Below, piece after piece: positions 1-8,423 of a stretch of 64,000 bases of DNA. The translations under genes and the position numbers were made by a program. Source of the stretch: JAVWJP01 sp036638975 (GTDB lineage Bacteria; Bacillota; Clostridia; Oscillospirales; Ruminococcaceae); assembly GCA_036638975.1 (NCBI GenBank), contig JAVWJP010000009.1:1-64000 (forward strand), in the 5' to 3' direction. Position 1 is the first letter of the stretch. The number at the start of each line of letters is the position of its first letter. The notes beneath the pieces were generated by a model. The model was given only the letters and a program-made list of their open reading frames with translations. It was not told the DNA's origin and did not search any database.

Positions 1-2
1 TT

Positions 3-479
3 TATTATACCTCCTGTGGCAAGACTCACTGTAACTATTTTTATACCACATCACATCTTAATAGCGGAAATATTGTTTTTTCAAGTGATGAAACAGATAA
101 AATTGTTCTTGCAGATAAAATCAAAGCAATGATACAAGAACGGTTTGGATTGGATATTCCTGTTTTCGTTATTTTACAAGAAGAATTGAAAGATTTATTA
201 AGTAACGCCCCTGTTTGGTGGGGAACTGATGACCAAGAAATATATAACAATCTGATTTTTGTAATGCCCCCTGTTGCCGCTGAAATTATAGCTGAGAAAA
301 TAGGTGAGCCAACAAAAGAATTGGAACAAATATGTATCTGCAAGAATGCTATTTTCTGGTCTTTTGATAGAAAGAAATATGCGAAAGCAAACTGGTGGAA
401 AAAAACTGCAAGTGTAGGGATTGGCGAAATGCTCACACTACGAACAGCCAACACATTGAGGAAAATATCTGTAATGTAA
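3..479 (+). CDS. DUF1697 family protein, 5' end missing
   Basis: The frame is open from the window edge to the TAA at 477-479. From about base 51 the translation carries the DUF1697 hallmark LNSGN followed by VFSSDE, then RFGLDIPVFV and, near the end, a TLRTANTLRKI segment equivalent to the family's C-terminal (T/V)xRNxNT motif. The function of DUF1697 is unknown. About 50 residues of the usual N-terminus, including the LLRGINVGG-type start, are absent. The residues encoded by bases 3-50 do not resemble the family, so the gene is either frameshifted or rearranged just upstream, or continues outside the window in another frame. Downstream sequence is degenerate. Family assignment is fairly secure; intactness cannot be judged. 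Confidence 0.7.
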   Translation, partial: YYTSCGKTHCNYFYTTSHLNSGNIVFSSDETDKIVLADKIKAMIQERFGLDIPVFVILQEELKDLLSNAPVWWGTDDQEIYNNLIFVMPPVAAEIIAEKIGEPTKELEQICICKNAIFWSFDRKKYAKANWWKKTASVGIGEMLTLRTANTLRKISVM

Positions 480-719
480 GCAATATTACACCACCGCAAG
501 CTGCCGAATTAATCAAAACAAAATTATTGTTTTGTAACAATATGCACTCATAAAAAATTGCATTTGTTTGGCGATATAAACAAGTTCTTTCTTTCAAAAT
601 CTCGTTGACCTATCCACCAGTGAAGAACGCCAAAAACCGTTCAAACATTGTCATCGACCATATGTAATAAGTAAAGAGAGGCGAAAATTACGAAAAAGGT
701 TTTTAAGAAAGCCCTTGCC
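480..719. other. intergenic stretch without a supportable gene
   Basis: Only short open stretches are present. One plus-strand frame reads through about 570-722 and encodes a basic, protein-like sequence containing DLSTSEERQKPFKH, but it has no start codon and ends abruptly. It may be a relic of a lost gene. No promoter or structured RNA was recognised. Confidence 0.4.
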
Positions 720-857
720 ATGTTAAATGCAGCAGCAGCAAAATTGGTAAATGACAATATACTTACCATTCCTTCATCAGAAGATGGAAGAACACCAAAC
801 GTAAAATCTATTACAACAGAAGATATTAAACTCACCTATGTGAAGAGAGAATATTAG
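720..857 (+). CDS. small hypothetical protein or gene remnant
   Basis: A 45-codon ATG ORF whose product starts MLNAAAAKLVND and ends KLTYVKREY, closed by TAG at 855-857. The frame is also open for 15 codons upstream (to a TAA at 672), with a basic KKVFKKALA segment and no better start. No convincing Shine-Dalgarno precedes the ATG. It ends 30 bases before a strong terminator, consistent with transcription. Not recognised; it could equally be the 3' end of a broken gene. Confidence 0.3.
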   Translation: MLNAAAAKLVNDNILTIPSSEDGRTPNVKSITTEDIKLTYVKREY

Positions 858-887
858 CGCATATGCTATAGACAATCATAGATAAAT

Positions 888-935
888 GAATGCCATGCAG
901 TAAAAGCTGCATGGCATTCGGCTTTTTTATTATTT
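888..935 (+). terminator. intrinsic terminator
   Basis: Perfect 13-bp stem (888-900 pairs with 907-919) around a TAAAA loop, followed by GGC and a T-rich tract. It closes the plus-strand transcription unit at the left edge. Confidence 0.85.
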
Positions 936-987
936 TACCCTCGTAACACCTGTAGAAAACGACAATTTTACGGATAACATTTTAATA

Positions 988-1671
988 TTACGGTATATAA
1001 GTTTTAGTAATATTAGTAATTAAGCCACCTGCGATGGTTGCTGTTGTAGCACTGGTTTCAAAGCTATCGCCGCTTTTTTTCATTTTTGCCAAAAAACCAT
1101 CTGCCGATAATTTTTCTTCCGGCTTGTCAAGGCTTGATGAATCGGAAAATGTGAAGGTTTTAGCGATAGGGAGGGTAACTTCTCCTATGCTGTAGTAGCT
1201 TTTTGATTCATTCGGTCCAACTTCAAAAAACACACCGTCTTCATCGGTTTTTAAATAGCACCCGCCATCTTCATATCCGCCATTTATTTTAAAAGTGCCA
1301 TTCTCATTTTTTATTGTCTTAACGAGTATATCTTTTTTGTCAACCACAATCGTATCACCCACCTCAAGGGTAGAAATATCCACCATATCAAAAAGCTCAT
1401 AGTCATACACGGTAAAATGAATAAGTATTTTCCCCGCTTCATCTACAGAAACATCTTTTGCGCCAAATGATACTTCAACCATACAGTCGCTCATATTATC
1501 TACGCTAATTGTGGCGGGGAGAGGTAGCACCTTTTTTGCCTCTTTTTCAGTGCTTGCGCTTGTCTGTGAGGACGATGCCTCCATTTTTTGCTCCGAAGGC
1601 TTTTTTGCCGCACAACTGCTAAGCAGCAATGCACACAAAACGATAACTAATCCTAATTTCTTATTTTTCAT
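988..1671 (-). CDS. putative secreted lipoprotein
   Basis: 227 residues. The N-terminus is a lipoprotein signal peptide: MKNKK, a hydrophobic run, then the lipobox LLSSC with acylatable Cys at about residue 20. A Ser/Thr/Lys-rich linker follows, then a globular domain rich in acidic residues and beta-strand pattern. The protein is probably anchored to the outer face of the membrane. The ATG at 1671 has an AAAGGA Shine-Dalgarno seven bases upstream. The family is not recognised. It is divergent from the M13 peptidase genes and about 325 bases away, so sharing of the intergenic region for regulation is possible but not shown. Confidence 0.75.
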   Translation of the reverse strand: MKNKKLGLVIVLCALLLSSCAAKKPSEQKMEASSSQTSASTEKEAKKVLPLPATISVDNMSDCMVEVSFGAKDVSVDEAGKILIHFTVYDYELFDMVDISTLEVGDTIVVDKKDILVKTIKNENGTFKINGGYEDGGCYLKTDEDGVFFEVGPNESKSYYSIGEVTLPIAKTFTFSDSSSLDKPEEKLSADGFLAKMKKSGDSFETSATTATIAGGLITNITKTYIP

Positions 1672-1926
1672 AAATAAATTCCTTTCATCATATCAGAATA
1701 AAATTATTCCGGCAAGTAGGTCGTTTACATACAGCATATTTTCTTTCTTAAAACCCACCTTCATTATAAGCACCAAACAATGTAATTGCAATAAGATTTT
1801 ACATACGCAGATAGAATATTTTATCTGCACCGACACCACCGTAAACTTTAAACCCGACAAATAAAATAAGTGAAAAATTGACGATGGCGTTCCCTGTTGC
1901 CCACATGACCCGGCCTTGCCTATAAC

Positions 1927-1955
1927 TTTACATACTCCAATAATTATGTTATACT
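1927..1955 (+). promoter_or_regulatory. sigma-A-type promoter of M13 peptidase copy 1
   Basis: TTTACA (1927-1932), a 17-base spacer, TATACT (1950-1955). The element is conserved in copy 2. Confidence 0.75.
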
Positions 1956-1996
1956 TTGGTGTAAACTTGATATAAATTAATTTGGAGGCAAACATG

Positions 1997-4081
1997 ATGA
2001 AAAAACTAATCTCATTGTTACTGGCTATTACCCTGTCAATTTCTGCGTTCACAGGTTGCTCGGGTGCAAAAAAAGAACCGGAAGCTCCATCTGCCGCAAA
2101 AAGTTCACAGTCAACTTCCGAAAGTGCTCCAAAAGAAGAAGCACCACAATGGATCAATTCCAATATACTGGGTAGCGTAACTGAAGAAACGAAGGTTTCC
2201 CTGAAAGATGATTTTCATCTGGCGATGAACAAGGATTGGCTTGCCACTGCAAAGATTGGGGAAGGTCACTCTCAAGTGAGCGTTTTAAATGCACGTGACG
2301 ACGAAGTACGCAATCAAATTCTATCGCTGATTAAGGGTAAAGAGCAGACTACCCATGAAGGTAAACTGGTACAACAGCTCTTTAACGACTATATGGACAT
2401 AGAGAAGAGGAACGAGCGTGGTTTAAAACCACTTATTCCTTTTATTGAGGAGATTCAAAAGATTAAAACGCTTGACGATCTTACCGCTTATACGTTACGG
2501 TTGGATCAATTTAACAACTCACTTTTTACTAAAGAAGCGATGGCGGATTTTAAGGATAGCACAAATAGTGCGTTATACATTAACGGTACTCACTTTATGC
2601 TTGGGGACGCGGATGAATATAAGCAAATGACTTCAGTAGGTAAGCATAATAAAATTGCAACCACCGCCATGCTTCAAAAGCTTTTGGAGCGACTTGGCTA
2701 TACACCGGAAAGTGCAGCCTCTACCATTGATCTCATGTTCTCTCTTGAAACGAAAATCGCCTCAGCATCCCTTGGAAGTTCCGATATGAAGCAACCCGAT
2801 TTTACGTCCAAAATCTATAATCCCATTACCTTAGAAGCACTCAAGGAGGCATCTCCAACATTTCCAATTGTAACAATGCTCAAGGATTATACAGATGTAG
2901 GCATCAATCGTTTCATTTTGACGGATGCAAAATGGCTTTCCAAGATGAATGAGCTGTATACGCCGGAAAATCTAGAAGGTTTTAAAGCAATTCTGCTATG
3001 CAATACAATTTCTAAAATTGCGCCCTATCTAGATCAAGAATGTATGGTTCTCTTAGATGAATCCCGCAGCACCATGGCGGGAATCACGATACATAGTGTT
3101 TTAGAGGATAAAGCTTATAATTTATGCAGCGAGTATCTCGATATGCCCATCGGTAGGATGTATGCAGAAAACTACGTTTCCCCAGACACCAAAAAAACTG
3201 TTGAAAATGTGATTACCGAGGTAGTCGCTATCTACAAAAAACGCCTTTCTGCTACCGAATGGCTTGGCAAAGAGACTCGCGAAAAGGCTATCGAGAAGTT
3301 GGATAACCTGCAAGTTCGGGTTGCCTATCCCGATGATTGGAGCAAATATGATGTAAGTGATATTGTATTTTCAAAGGAAGGGAGTTTGATTGATGATATT
3401 CTAGCGATTGATCTTCACTCCCATCATGAACAGATTAAAAGTTTACTAGAGCCTATTGACTCCGAGAAATGGGATGGATTGTCACCACAAACCGTCAATG
3501 CCTTTTATAATCTAACGGATAACTCCATTAATATTATGGCCGGAATTTTAGGTGGTGTATTCTACAATCCGGAGGGCTCCATTGAGGAAACGACAGGTGG
3601 AATCGGTGTTATAATCGGACACGAAATCACACATGCTTTTGACACGCGAGGGAGCCAGTATGATAAGAATGGCAACCTGAATAATTGGTGGACAGATGCA
3701 GATCGTGCGGCATTCGTAGAACTTACAAATAAGGTAGATGCTTATTTCAGCTCAATTGAGGTTTTGCCCGGCAAGTATGTAGATGGTCAGCTAACCATTG
3801 GCGAAACGGTTGCCGATTTAGGAGGGTTCTCCTGTATGTTGGAAATGGCAAAGAACTACAAAAACTTCAACTATGAATCCTTCTTTAAAAAATATGCTCA
3901 CATATGGCCGGAAAAAGAATCCATAGAGCTTTCAGAAAGGTTGCTTCAAGATGTGCATGCACCGGGCTACTTACGCACCAACGTCACCGTACAACAGTTT
4001 CAAGAGTTCTATGATACTTTTGGCATAAGCGAGGGTGATGGCATGTACCTTGCTCCAAAACGCAGACTGTCTGTATGGTAA
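1997..4081 (+). CDS. M13 (neprilysin/PepO) family metallopeptidase lipoprotein, copy 1
   Basis: 694 residues. The lipoprotein signal peptide ends in a Thr-Gly-Cys lipobox near residue 21, then a Ser/Ala/Lys linker. The body is an M13 zinc endopeptidase, expected to be anchored outside the membrane and to cleave short peptides. Zinc ligands are in the HEITH motif at about 542-546 and in GETVADLGG at about 602, supplying the third ligand Glu and the Asp partner. The C-terminus ends LSVW where the family usually has a (C)xxW end. GGAGG lies 13 and 10 bases before two consecutive ATGs (1994 and 1997). Only the second is conserved in copy 2, so 1997 was chosen. Copies differ mainly in the signal peptide and residues 170-235. 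Confidence 0.93.
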   Translation: MKKLISLLLAITLSISAFTGCSGAKKEPEAPSAAKSSQSTSESAPKEEAPQWINSNILGSVTEETKVSLKDDFHLAMNKDWLATAKIGEGHSQVSVLNARDDEVRNQILSLIKGKEQTTHEGKLVQQLFNDYMDIEKRNERGLKPLIPFIEEIQKIKTLDDLTAYTLRLDQFNNSLFTKEAMADFKDSTNSALYINGTHFMLGDADEYKQMTSVGKHNKIATTAMLQKLLERLGYTPESAASTIDLMFSLETKIASASLGSSDMKQPDFTSKIYNPITLEALKEASPTFPIVTMLKDYTDVGINRFILTDAKWLSKMNELYTPENLEGFKAILLCNTISKIAPYLDQECMVLLDESRSTMAGITIHSVLEDKAYNLCSEYLDMPIGRMYAENYVSPDTKKTVENVITEVVAIYKKRLSATEWLGKETREKAIEKLDNLQVRVAYPDDWSKYDVSDIVFSKEGSLIDDILAIDLHSHHEQIKSLLEPIDSEKWDGLSPQTVNAFYNLTDNSINIMAGILGGVFYNPEGSIEETTGGIGVIIGHEITHAFDTRGSQYDKNGNLNNWWTDADRAAFVELTNKVDAYFSSIEVLPGKYVDGQLTIGETVADLGGFSCMLEMAKNYKNFNYESFFKKYAHIWPEKESIELSERLLQDVHAPGYLRTNVTVQQFQEFYDTFGISEGDGMYLAPKRRLSVW

Positions 4082-4286
4082 ATAAATAAGATCTTGCTTC
4101 TATTTCTAAACCATGGGTATGCACCTGACTAACCAAGACACAAGATATAGCCTATTTTGAGACAATATCTTTATATGAGGTAACAATGTAATTGCAATAA
4201 GATTTTACATACGTAGATAGAATATTTTATCTGCACCGACACCACCGTAAACTCTGTTGCCCACATGACCCGGTCTTGCTTATAAC

Positions 4287-4315
4287 TTTACATACTCCAA
4301 TAATCATGTTATACT
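4287..4315 (+). promoter_or_regulatory. sigma-A-type promoter of M13 peptidase copy 2
   Basis: TTTACA (4287-4292), 17-base spacer, TATACT (4310-4315), the duplicate of the copy 1 promoter. Each copy can therefore be transcribed independently. Confidence 0.75.
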
Positions 4316-4356
4316 TTGTTACAAACTTGATATAAATTAATTAGGAGGTAAACATA

Positions 4357-6441
4357 ATGAAAAAACTAATCTCATTATTACTGGCTATTACCCTGTCAAT
4401 TTCTGCGTTCACAAGTTGCTCGGGTGCAAAAAAAGAATCGGCAGCTCCATCTGACGCAAAAAGTTCACAGTCAACTTCCGAAAGTGCTCCAAAAGAAGAA
4501 GCACCACAATGGATCAATTCCAATATACTGGGTAGCGTAACTGAAGAAACGAAGGTTTCCCTGAAAGATGATTTTCATCTGGCGATGAACAAGGATTGGC
4601 TTGCCACTGCAAAGATTGGGGAAGGTCACTCTCAAGTGAGCGTTTTAAATGCACGTGACGACGAAGTACGCAATCAAATTCTATCGCTGATTAAGGGTAA
4701 AGAGCAGACTACCCATGAAGGTAAACTGGTACAACAGCTCTTTAACGACTATATGGACATAGAGAAGAGGAACGAGCGTGGTTTAAAACCACTTATTCCT
4801 TTTATTGAGGAGATTCAAAAAATTAAAACGCTTGACGATCTTACCGCTTATACATTACGGTTGGATCAATTCGACAACTCACTTTTTATTAAAGAAGCGA
4901 TGGCGGATTTGAAGGATAGCACAAATGCTGCGTTATACATTGCCGGTACTCCCTTTATGCTTGAGGACGCGGATGAATATAAGCAAATGACTTCAGTAGG
5001 TAAGCGTAATAAAATTGCACTCACCACCATGCTTCAAAAGATTTTGGAGCGACTTGGCTATACACCGGAAAGTGCAGCCTCTACCATTGATCTCATGTTC
5101 TCTCTTGAAACGAAAATCGCCTCAGCATCCCTTGGAAGTTCCGATATGAAGCAACCCGATTTTACGTCCAAAATCTATAATCCCATTACCTTAGAAGCAC
5201 TCAAGGAGGCATCTCCAACATTTCCAATTGTAACAATGCTCAAGGATTATACAGATGTAGGCATCAATCGTTTCATTTTGACGGATGCAAAATGGCTTTC
5301 CAAGATGAATGAGCTGTATACGCCGGAAAATCTAGAAGGTTTTAAAGCAATTCTGCTATGCAATACAATTTCTAAAATTGCGCCCTATCTAGATCAAGAA
5401 TGTATGGTTCTCTTAGATGAATCCCGCAGCACCATGGCGGGAATCACGATACATAGTGTTTTAGAGGATAAAGCTTATAATTTATGCAGCGAGTATCTCG
5501 ATATGCCCATCGGTAGGATGTATGCAGAAAACTACGTTTCCCCAGACACCAAAAAAACTGTTGAAAATGTGATTACCGAGGTAGTCGCTATCTACAAAAA
5601 ACGCCTTTCTGCTACCGAATGGCTTGGCAAAGAGACTCGCGAAAAGGCTATCGAGAAGTTGGATAACCTGCAAGTTCGGGTTGCCTATCCCGATGATTGG
5701 AGCAAATATGATGTAAGTGATATTGTATTTTCAAAGGAAGGGAGTTTGATTGATGATATTCTAGCGATTGATCTTCACTCCCATCATGAACAGATTAAAA
5801 GTTTACTAGAGCCTATTGACTCCGAGAAATGGGATGGATTGTCACCACAAACCGTCAATGCCTTTTATAATCTAACGGATAACTCCATTAATATTATGGC
5901 CGGAATTTTAGGTGGTGTATTCTACAATCCGGAGGGCTCCATTGAGGAAACGACAGGTGGAATCGGTGTTATAATCGGACACGAAATCACACATGCTTTT
6001 GACACGCGAGGGAGCCAGTATGATAAGAATGGCAACCTGAATAATTGGTGGACAGATGCAGATCGTGCGGCATTCGTAGAACTTACAAATAAGGTAGATG
6101 CTTATTTCAGCTCAATTGAGGTTTTGCCCGGCAAGTATGTAGATGGTCAGCTAACCATTGGCGAAACGGTTGCCGATTTAGGAGGGTTCTCCTGTATGTT
6201 GGAAATGGCAAAGAACTACAAAAACTTCAACTATGAATCCTTCTTTAAAAAATATGCTCACATATGGCCGGAAAAAGAATCCATAGAGCTTTCAGAAAGG
6301 TTGCTTCAAGATGTGCATGCACCGGGCTACTTACGCACCAACGTCACCGTACAACAGTTTCAAGAGTTCTATGATACTTTTGGCATAAGCGAGGGTGATG
6401 GCATGTACCTTGCTCCAAAACGCAGACTGTCTGTATGGTAA
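4357..6441 (+). CDS. M13 (neprilysin/PepO) family metallopeptidase lipoprotein, copy 2
   Basis: 694 residues, same organisation as copy 1: lipoprotein signal with a Thr-Ser-Cys lipobox, linker, M13 fold, HEITH at 542-546, GETVADLGG near 602. AGGAGG precedes the single ATG by 9 bases. By eye the copies are identical from about residue 230 to the stop, while a cluster of substitutions falls in residues 170-235 (copy 1 has NGTHFMLGD where copy 2 has AGTPFMLED). Both retain all catalytic residues, so both are probably active. The divergent patch lies in the N-terminal lobe, which might alter substrate access; that is inference. Confidence 0.93.
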   Translation: MKKLISLLLAITLSISAFTSCSGAKKESAAPSDAKSSQSTSESAPKEEAPQWINSNILGSVTEETKVSLKDDFHLAMNKDWLATAKIGEGHSQVSVLNARDDEVRNQILSLIKGKEQTTHEGKLVQQLFNDYMDIEKRNERGLKPLIPFIEEIQKIKTLDDLTAYTLRLDQFDNSLFIKEAMADLKDSTNAALYIAGTPFMLEDADEYKQMTSVGKRNKIALTTMLQKILERLGYTPESAASTIDLMFSLETKIASASLGSSDMKQPDFTSKIYNPITLEALKEASPTFPIVTMLKDYTDVGINRFILTDAKWLSKMNELYTPENLEGFKAILLCNTISKIAPYLDQECMVLLDESRSTMAGITIHSVLEDKAYNLCSEYLDMPIGRMYAENYVSPDTKKTVENVITEVVAIYKKRLSATEWLGKETREKAIEKLDNLQVRVAYPDDWSKYDVSDIVFSKEGSLIDDILAIDLHSHHEQIKSLLEPIDSEKWDGLSPQTVNAFYNLTDNSINIMAGILGGVFYNPEGSIEETTGGIGVIIGHEITHAFDTRGSQYDKNGNLNNWWTDADRAAFVELTNKVDAYFSSIEVLPGKYVDGQLTIGETVADLGGFSCMLEMAKNYKNFNYESFFKKYAHIWPEKESIELSERLLQDVHAPGYLRTNVTVQQFQEFYDTFGISEGDGMYLAPKRRLSVW

Positions 6442-6535
6442 ATAAGATCTTGCTTCTATTTCTAAGCCACTCAATATAGCGAGAGTGACGGCTAAAGCCT
6501 GTATGACAGCCGTTTAGCACTTGTACTTTTAGTGT

Positions 6536-6575
6536 AAAAAAGCAACCCTGCCATTAAATCGGCAGGGTTGCTTTT
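6536..6575. terminator. bidirectional intrinsic terminator
   Basis: AAAAGCAACCCTGCC pairs with GGCAGGGTTGCTTTT around an ATTAAATC loop. A-tract and T-tract on both sides let it serve the convergent M13 peptidase and mutarotase-like genes. Confidence 0.9.
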
Positions 6576-6611
6576 ATCTGTTCTATATTATTTGATGCGC
6601 TATTAAAATAT

Positions 6612-7490
6612 TTACAGTGTTGTTACTTCATATCCTATGTTATACTCCTCGCCAACAGGTACTGTAATAACATACGGCTTGTCGGCAAAATTGCCGCTTT
6701 CACCGTCTATTGCGGCGGTGCCGTGCCATGGCTCTATGCAAATGTACGGGGCATCGGTGTGCGGCATACTCCAAAACGAGAGTATTGGGAAGCCCGTAAA
6801 GTCAACATTTACGCCATGCCCTGTTGTGTTGCTGCAAAGCTTAACACTTTGTGAGCGCAAGCCCTCAAAAATAAGGGTATTAATATCAAAAAGCTCGTGC
6901 CGCAATGGAATATAATCAGTATTATCAAGCCCTGCTTCTTTGCGGGTTGGGTCTATACGCCCGTCGCTTGTAAGCGCGTTTGATTCTAAGTCTTCAATTT
7001 CGGGGAAAACCAAAGAATAGTCCTCAAAGCGCTCGTTTTTAATCATCGGCACACGAAACGCCGTGTGTGCACCTATGCAAAACATAATCGGCTTATCATC
7101 TGTATTCCGCACAGTAAAGCTTGTGTTAAAGCCGTTTTCTATAAGTACTTGATGAACTAAAAGTTCAAAACGGAAAGGGTACTGTGCAAGCGTTGCTTTG
7201 TTTTCGCACAGGCGCAGCGTTGCCGAAGAATCATCTTTTTTGACAAGCTCAAACTCCGAATGCTTTGCAAAGCCATGCTGACCCATTTCGTAAGCTGTAC
7301 CGTTTATATCTATTTTTTCATTGTTAAGCCTGCCGATTATCGGGAAAAGCAATGGATTGCGCCCATTCCAATAAGCAGGGTCACCGCCCCATATATATTC
7401 GGTGTTTTTTTCGTCGCGGTACGAAACAAGCTCTGCACCCATGGTATCAACTGTTGCATTGCGTTCGCCAAGCTTTAAGTTAATTGTCAT
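6612..7490 (-). CDS. aldose 1-epimerase (mutarotase) family protein, LacX-like
   Basis: About 292 residues from ATG 7490. Galactose-mutarotase-like beta-sandwich: GAELVSY near the N-terminus, WGGDPAYWNGRNPLLFPIIG, the GQHGFA segment with the catalytic-type His, then CIGAHTAFRVP and the C-terminal CIEPWHG. These are typical of the LacX/YeaD-like branch that acts on hexoses or hexose phosphates; the substrate cannot be read from sequence. Cytoplasmic, no signal peptide. An upstream in-frame GTG (7502) exists, but GAAAGGT lies about 11 bases before the ATG, favouring 7490. Monocistronic. Confidence 0.88.
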   Translation of the reverse strand: MTINLKLGERNATVDTMGAELVSYRDEKNTEYIWGGDPAYWNGRNPLLFPIIGRLNNEKIDINGTAYEMGQHGFAKHSEFELVKKDDSSATLRLCENKATLAQYPFRFELLVHQVLIENGFNTSFTVRNTDDKPIMFCIGAHTAFRVPMIKNERFEDYSLVFPEIEDLESNALTSDGRIDPTRKEAGLDNTDYIPLRHELFDINTLIFEGLRSQSVKLCSNTTGHGVNVDFTGFPILSFWSMPHTDAPYICIEPWHGTAAIDGESGNFADKPYVITVPVGEEYNIGYEVTTL

Positions 7491-7649
7491 ATAAAAGCAC
7501 ACCTTTCTTATTTTTTATACTTATTACAAGCATAATTAATTACATATTTTTAGCAATTGTATTCTGATAATTACAGCTTGAAAATGCGTATAAATGCTTT
7601 TGTCACCATACTTTCAGAATAACATAAAATCCGACTAAAATCAACATTA

Positions 7650-8423
7650 TCAAGCTTTTATATTAAAAAGCTCTTTTGTGTTTTCGCTTGTTGCATCAAA
7701 AAGCTGCTGAGGTGTAATGTTTTTAATTATTGCCAACGCCTCGCAGGTGTTTTCAAGCATTCCGCTGTCGCAGCGCCTGCCGCGGTTAGGCTCGGGCGCC
7801 ATATATGGGCAATCGGTTTCTAAAAGTATGCGGTTTATCGGGGTGGCTTCTGCGGCAGCTAAAGCTTTTCTCGCGTTTTTAAAGGTCACAACGCCCGTAA
7901 AGCCCAGGTACATTCCAAGAGAAAGCACCTCGCGCGCCATCTCGGCGCTTCCGCTGAAGCAGTGCAGCACACCTCGCGGTTTGTAACGGCGCAGTAAATC
8001 CATAGTGTCCCCGTGGGCATCTCTGTCATGCACAATCACAGGCAAATTAAGCTTGCCTGCAAGTATAAGCTGGCTTTCAAAAGCCTCTCGCTGTTTCTCT
8101 CTCGGCGCTGCATCATCGTAATGATAATCAAGCCCGATTTCGCCTATAGCCACAACGCGGGGGCTTTGCGCAAGCTCTGCCAATATGTCGCAGTCAGTCT
8201 GCGAAAAGCTTTGTGCTTCCTCAGGGTGAACACCCGCCGCACAGTAAATTTGAGTATATTTTTGTGCCAATGCCAGCGAGGTTTTACTGCTTTCTATGCT
8301 GCTTGCGGCATTTATAACGCCGCGTAACCCCTGCGAAAAAAGCCTCTCCAAAAGCTCGTCACGGTCATCATCAAAACGTTTGTCGTCGTAATGTGCATGG
8401 GAATCAAAGATGTTTTCGTACAT
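7650..8423 (-). CDS. tatD: TatD family metal-dependent hydrolase/DNase
   Basis: 257 residues, the usual TatD/YabD length. The TIM-barrel metal ligands are visible: HAHYDD at residues 9-14, GEIGLDYHY, a conserved His in PVIVHDRDAH, and ETDCPYMAPEPNRGRR with the C-terminal Asp ligand. Family members are Mg-dependent 3'-5' nucleases. The start ATG overlaps the metG stop by one base (TGATG), so the pair is translationally coupled. metG-tatD is a common Firmicutes order, which supports orthology with Bacillus YabD. No oddities. Confidence 0.93.
   Translation of the reverse strand: MYENIFDSHAHYDDKRFDDDRDELLERLFSQGLRGVINAASSIESSKTSLALAQKYTQIYCAAGVHPEEAQSFSQTDCDILAELAQSPRVVAIGEIGLDYHYDDAAPREKQREAFESQLILAGKLNLPVIVHDRDAHGDTMDLLRRYKPRGVLHCFSGSAEMAREVLSLGMYLGFTGVVTFKNARKALAAAEATPINRILLETDCPYMAPEPNRGRRCDSGMLENTCEALAIIKNITPQQLFDATSENTKELFNIKA

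Larger units (their letters stand above)
1778..6470 (+). repeat. tandem duplication of an M13 peptidase gene with its promoter region
   Basis: Two direct copies, about 1778-4110 and 4184-6470. Each carries the same upstream region (promoter, a small GCAGATA/TATCTGC dyad), the gene, and about 30 bases after the stop. Copy 2 lacks 46 bases of the upstream region (around 1855-1900 in copy 1). The offset is 2406 bases before that deletion and 2360 after it. No transposase or terminal inverted repeats were seen, so unequal recombination is the likeliest cause. Confidence 0.95.

Noticed and set aside
1778..6470. Insertion sequence or composite transposon as cause of the M13 duplication
   Set aside because: No transposase ORF, terminal inverted repeat or target-site duplication was found; a simple tandem duplication explains it.
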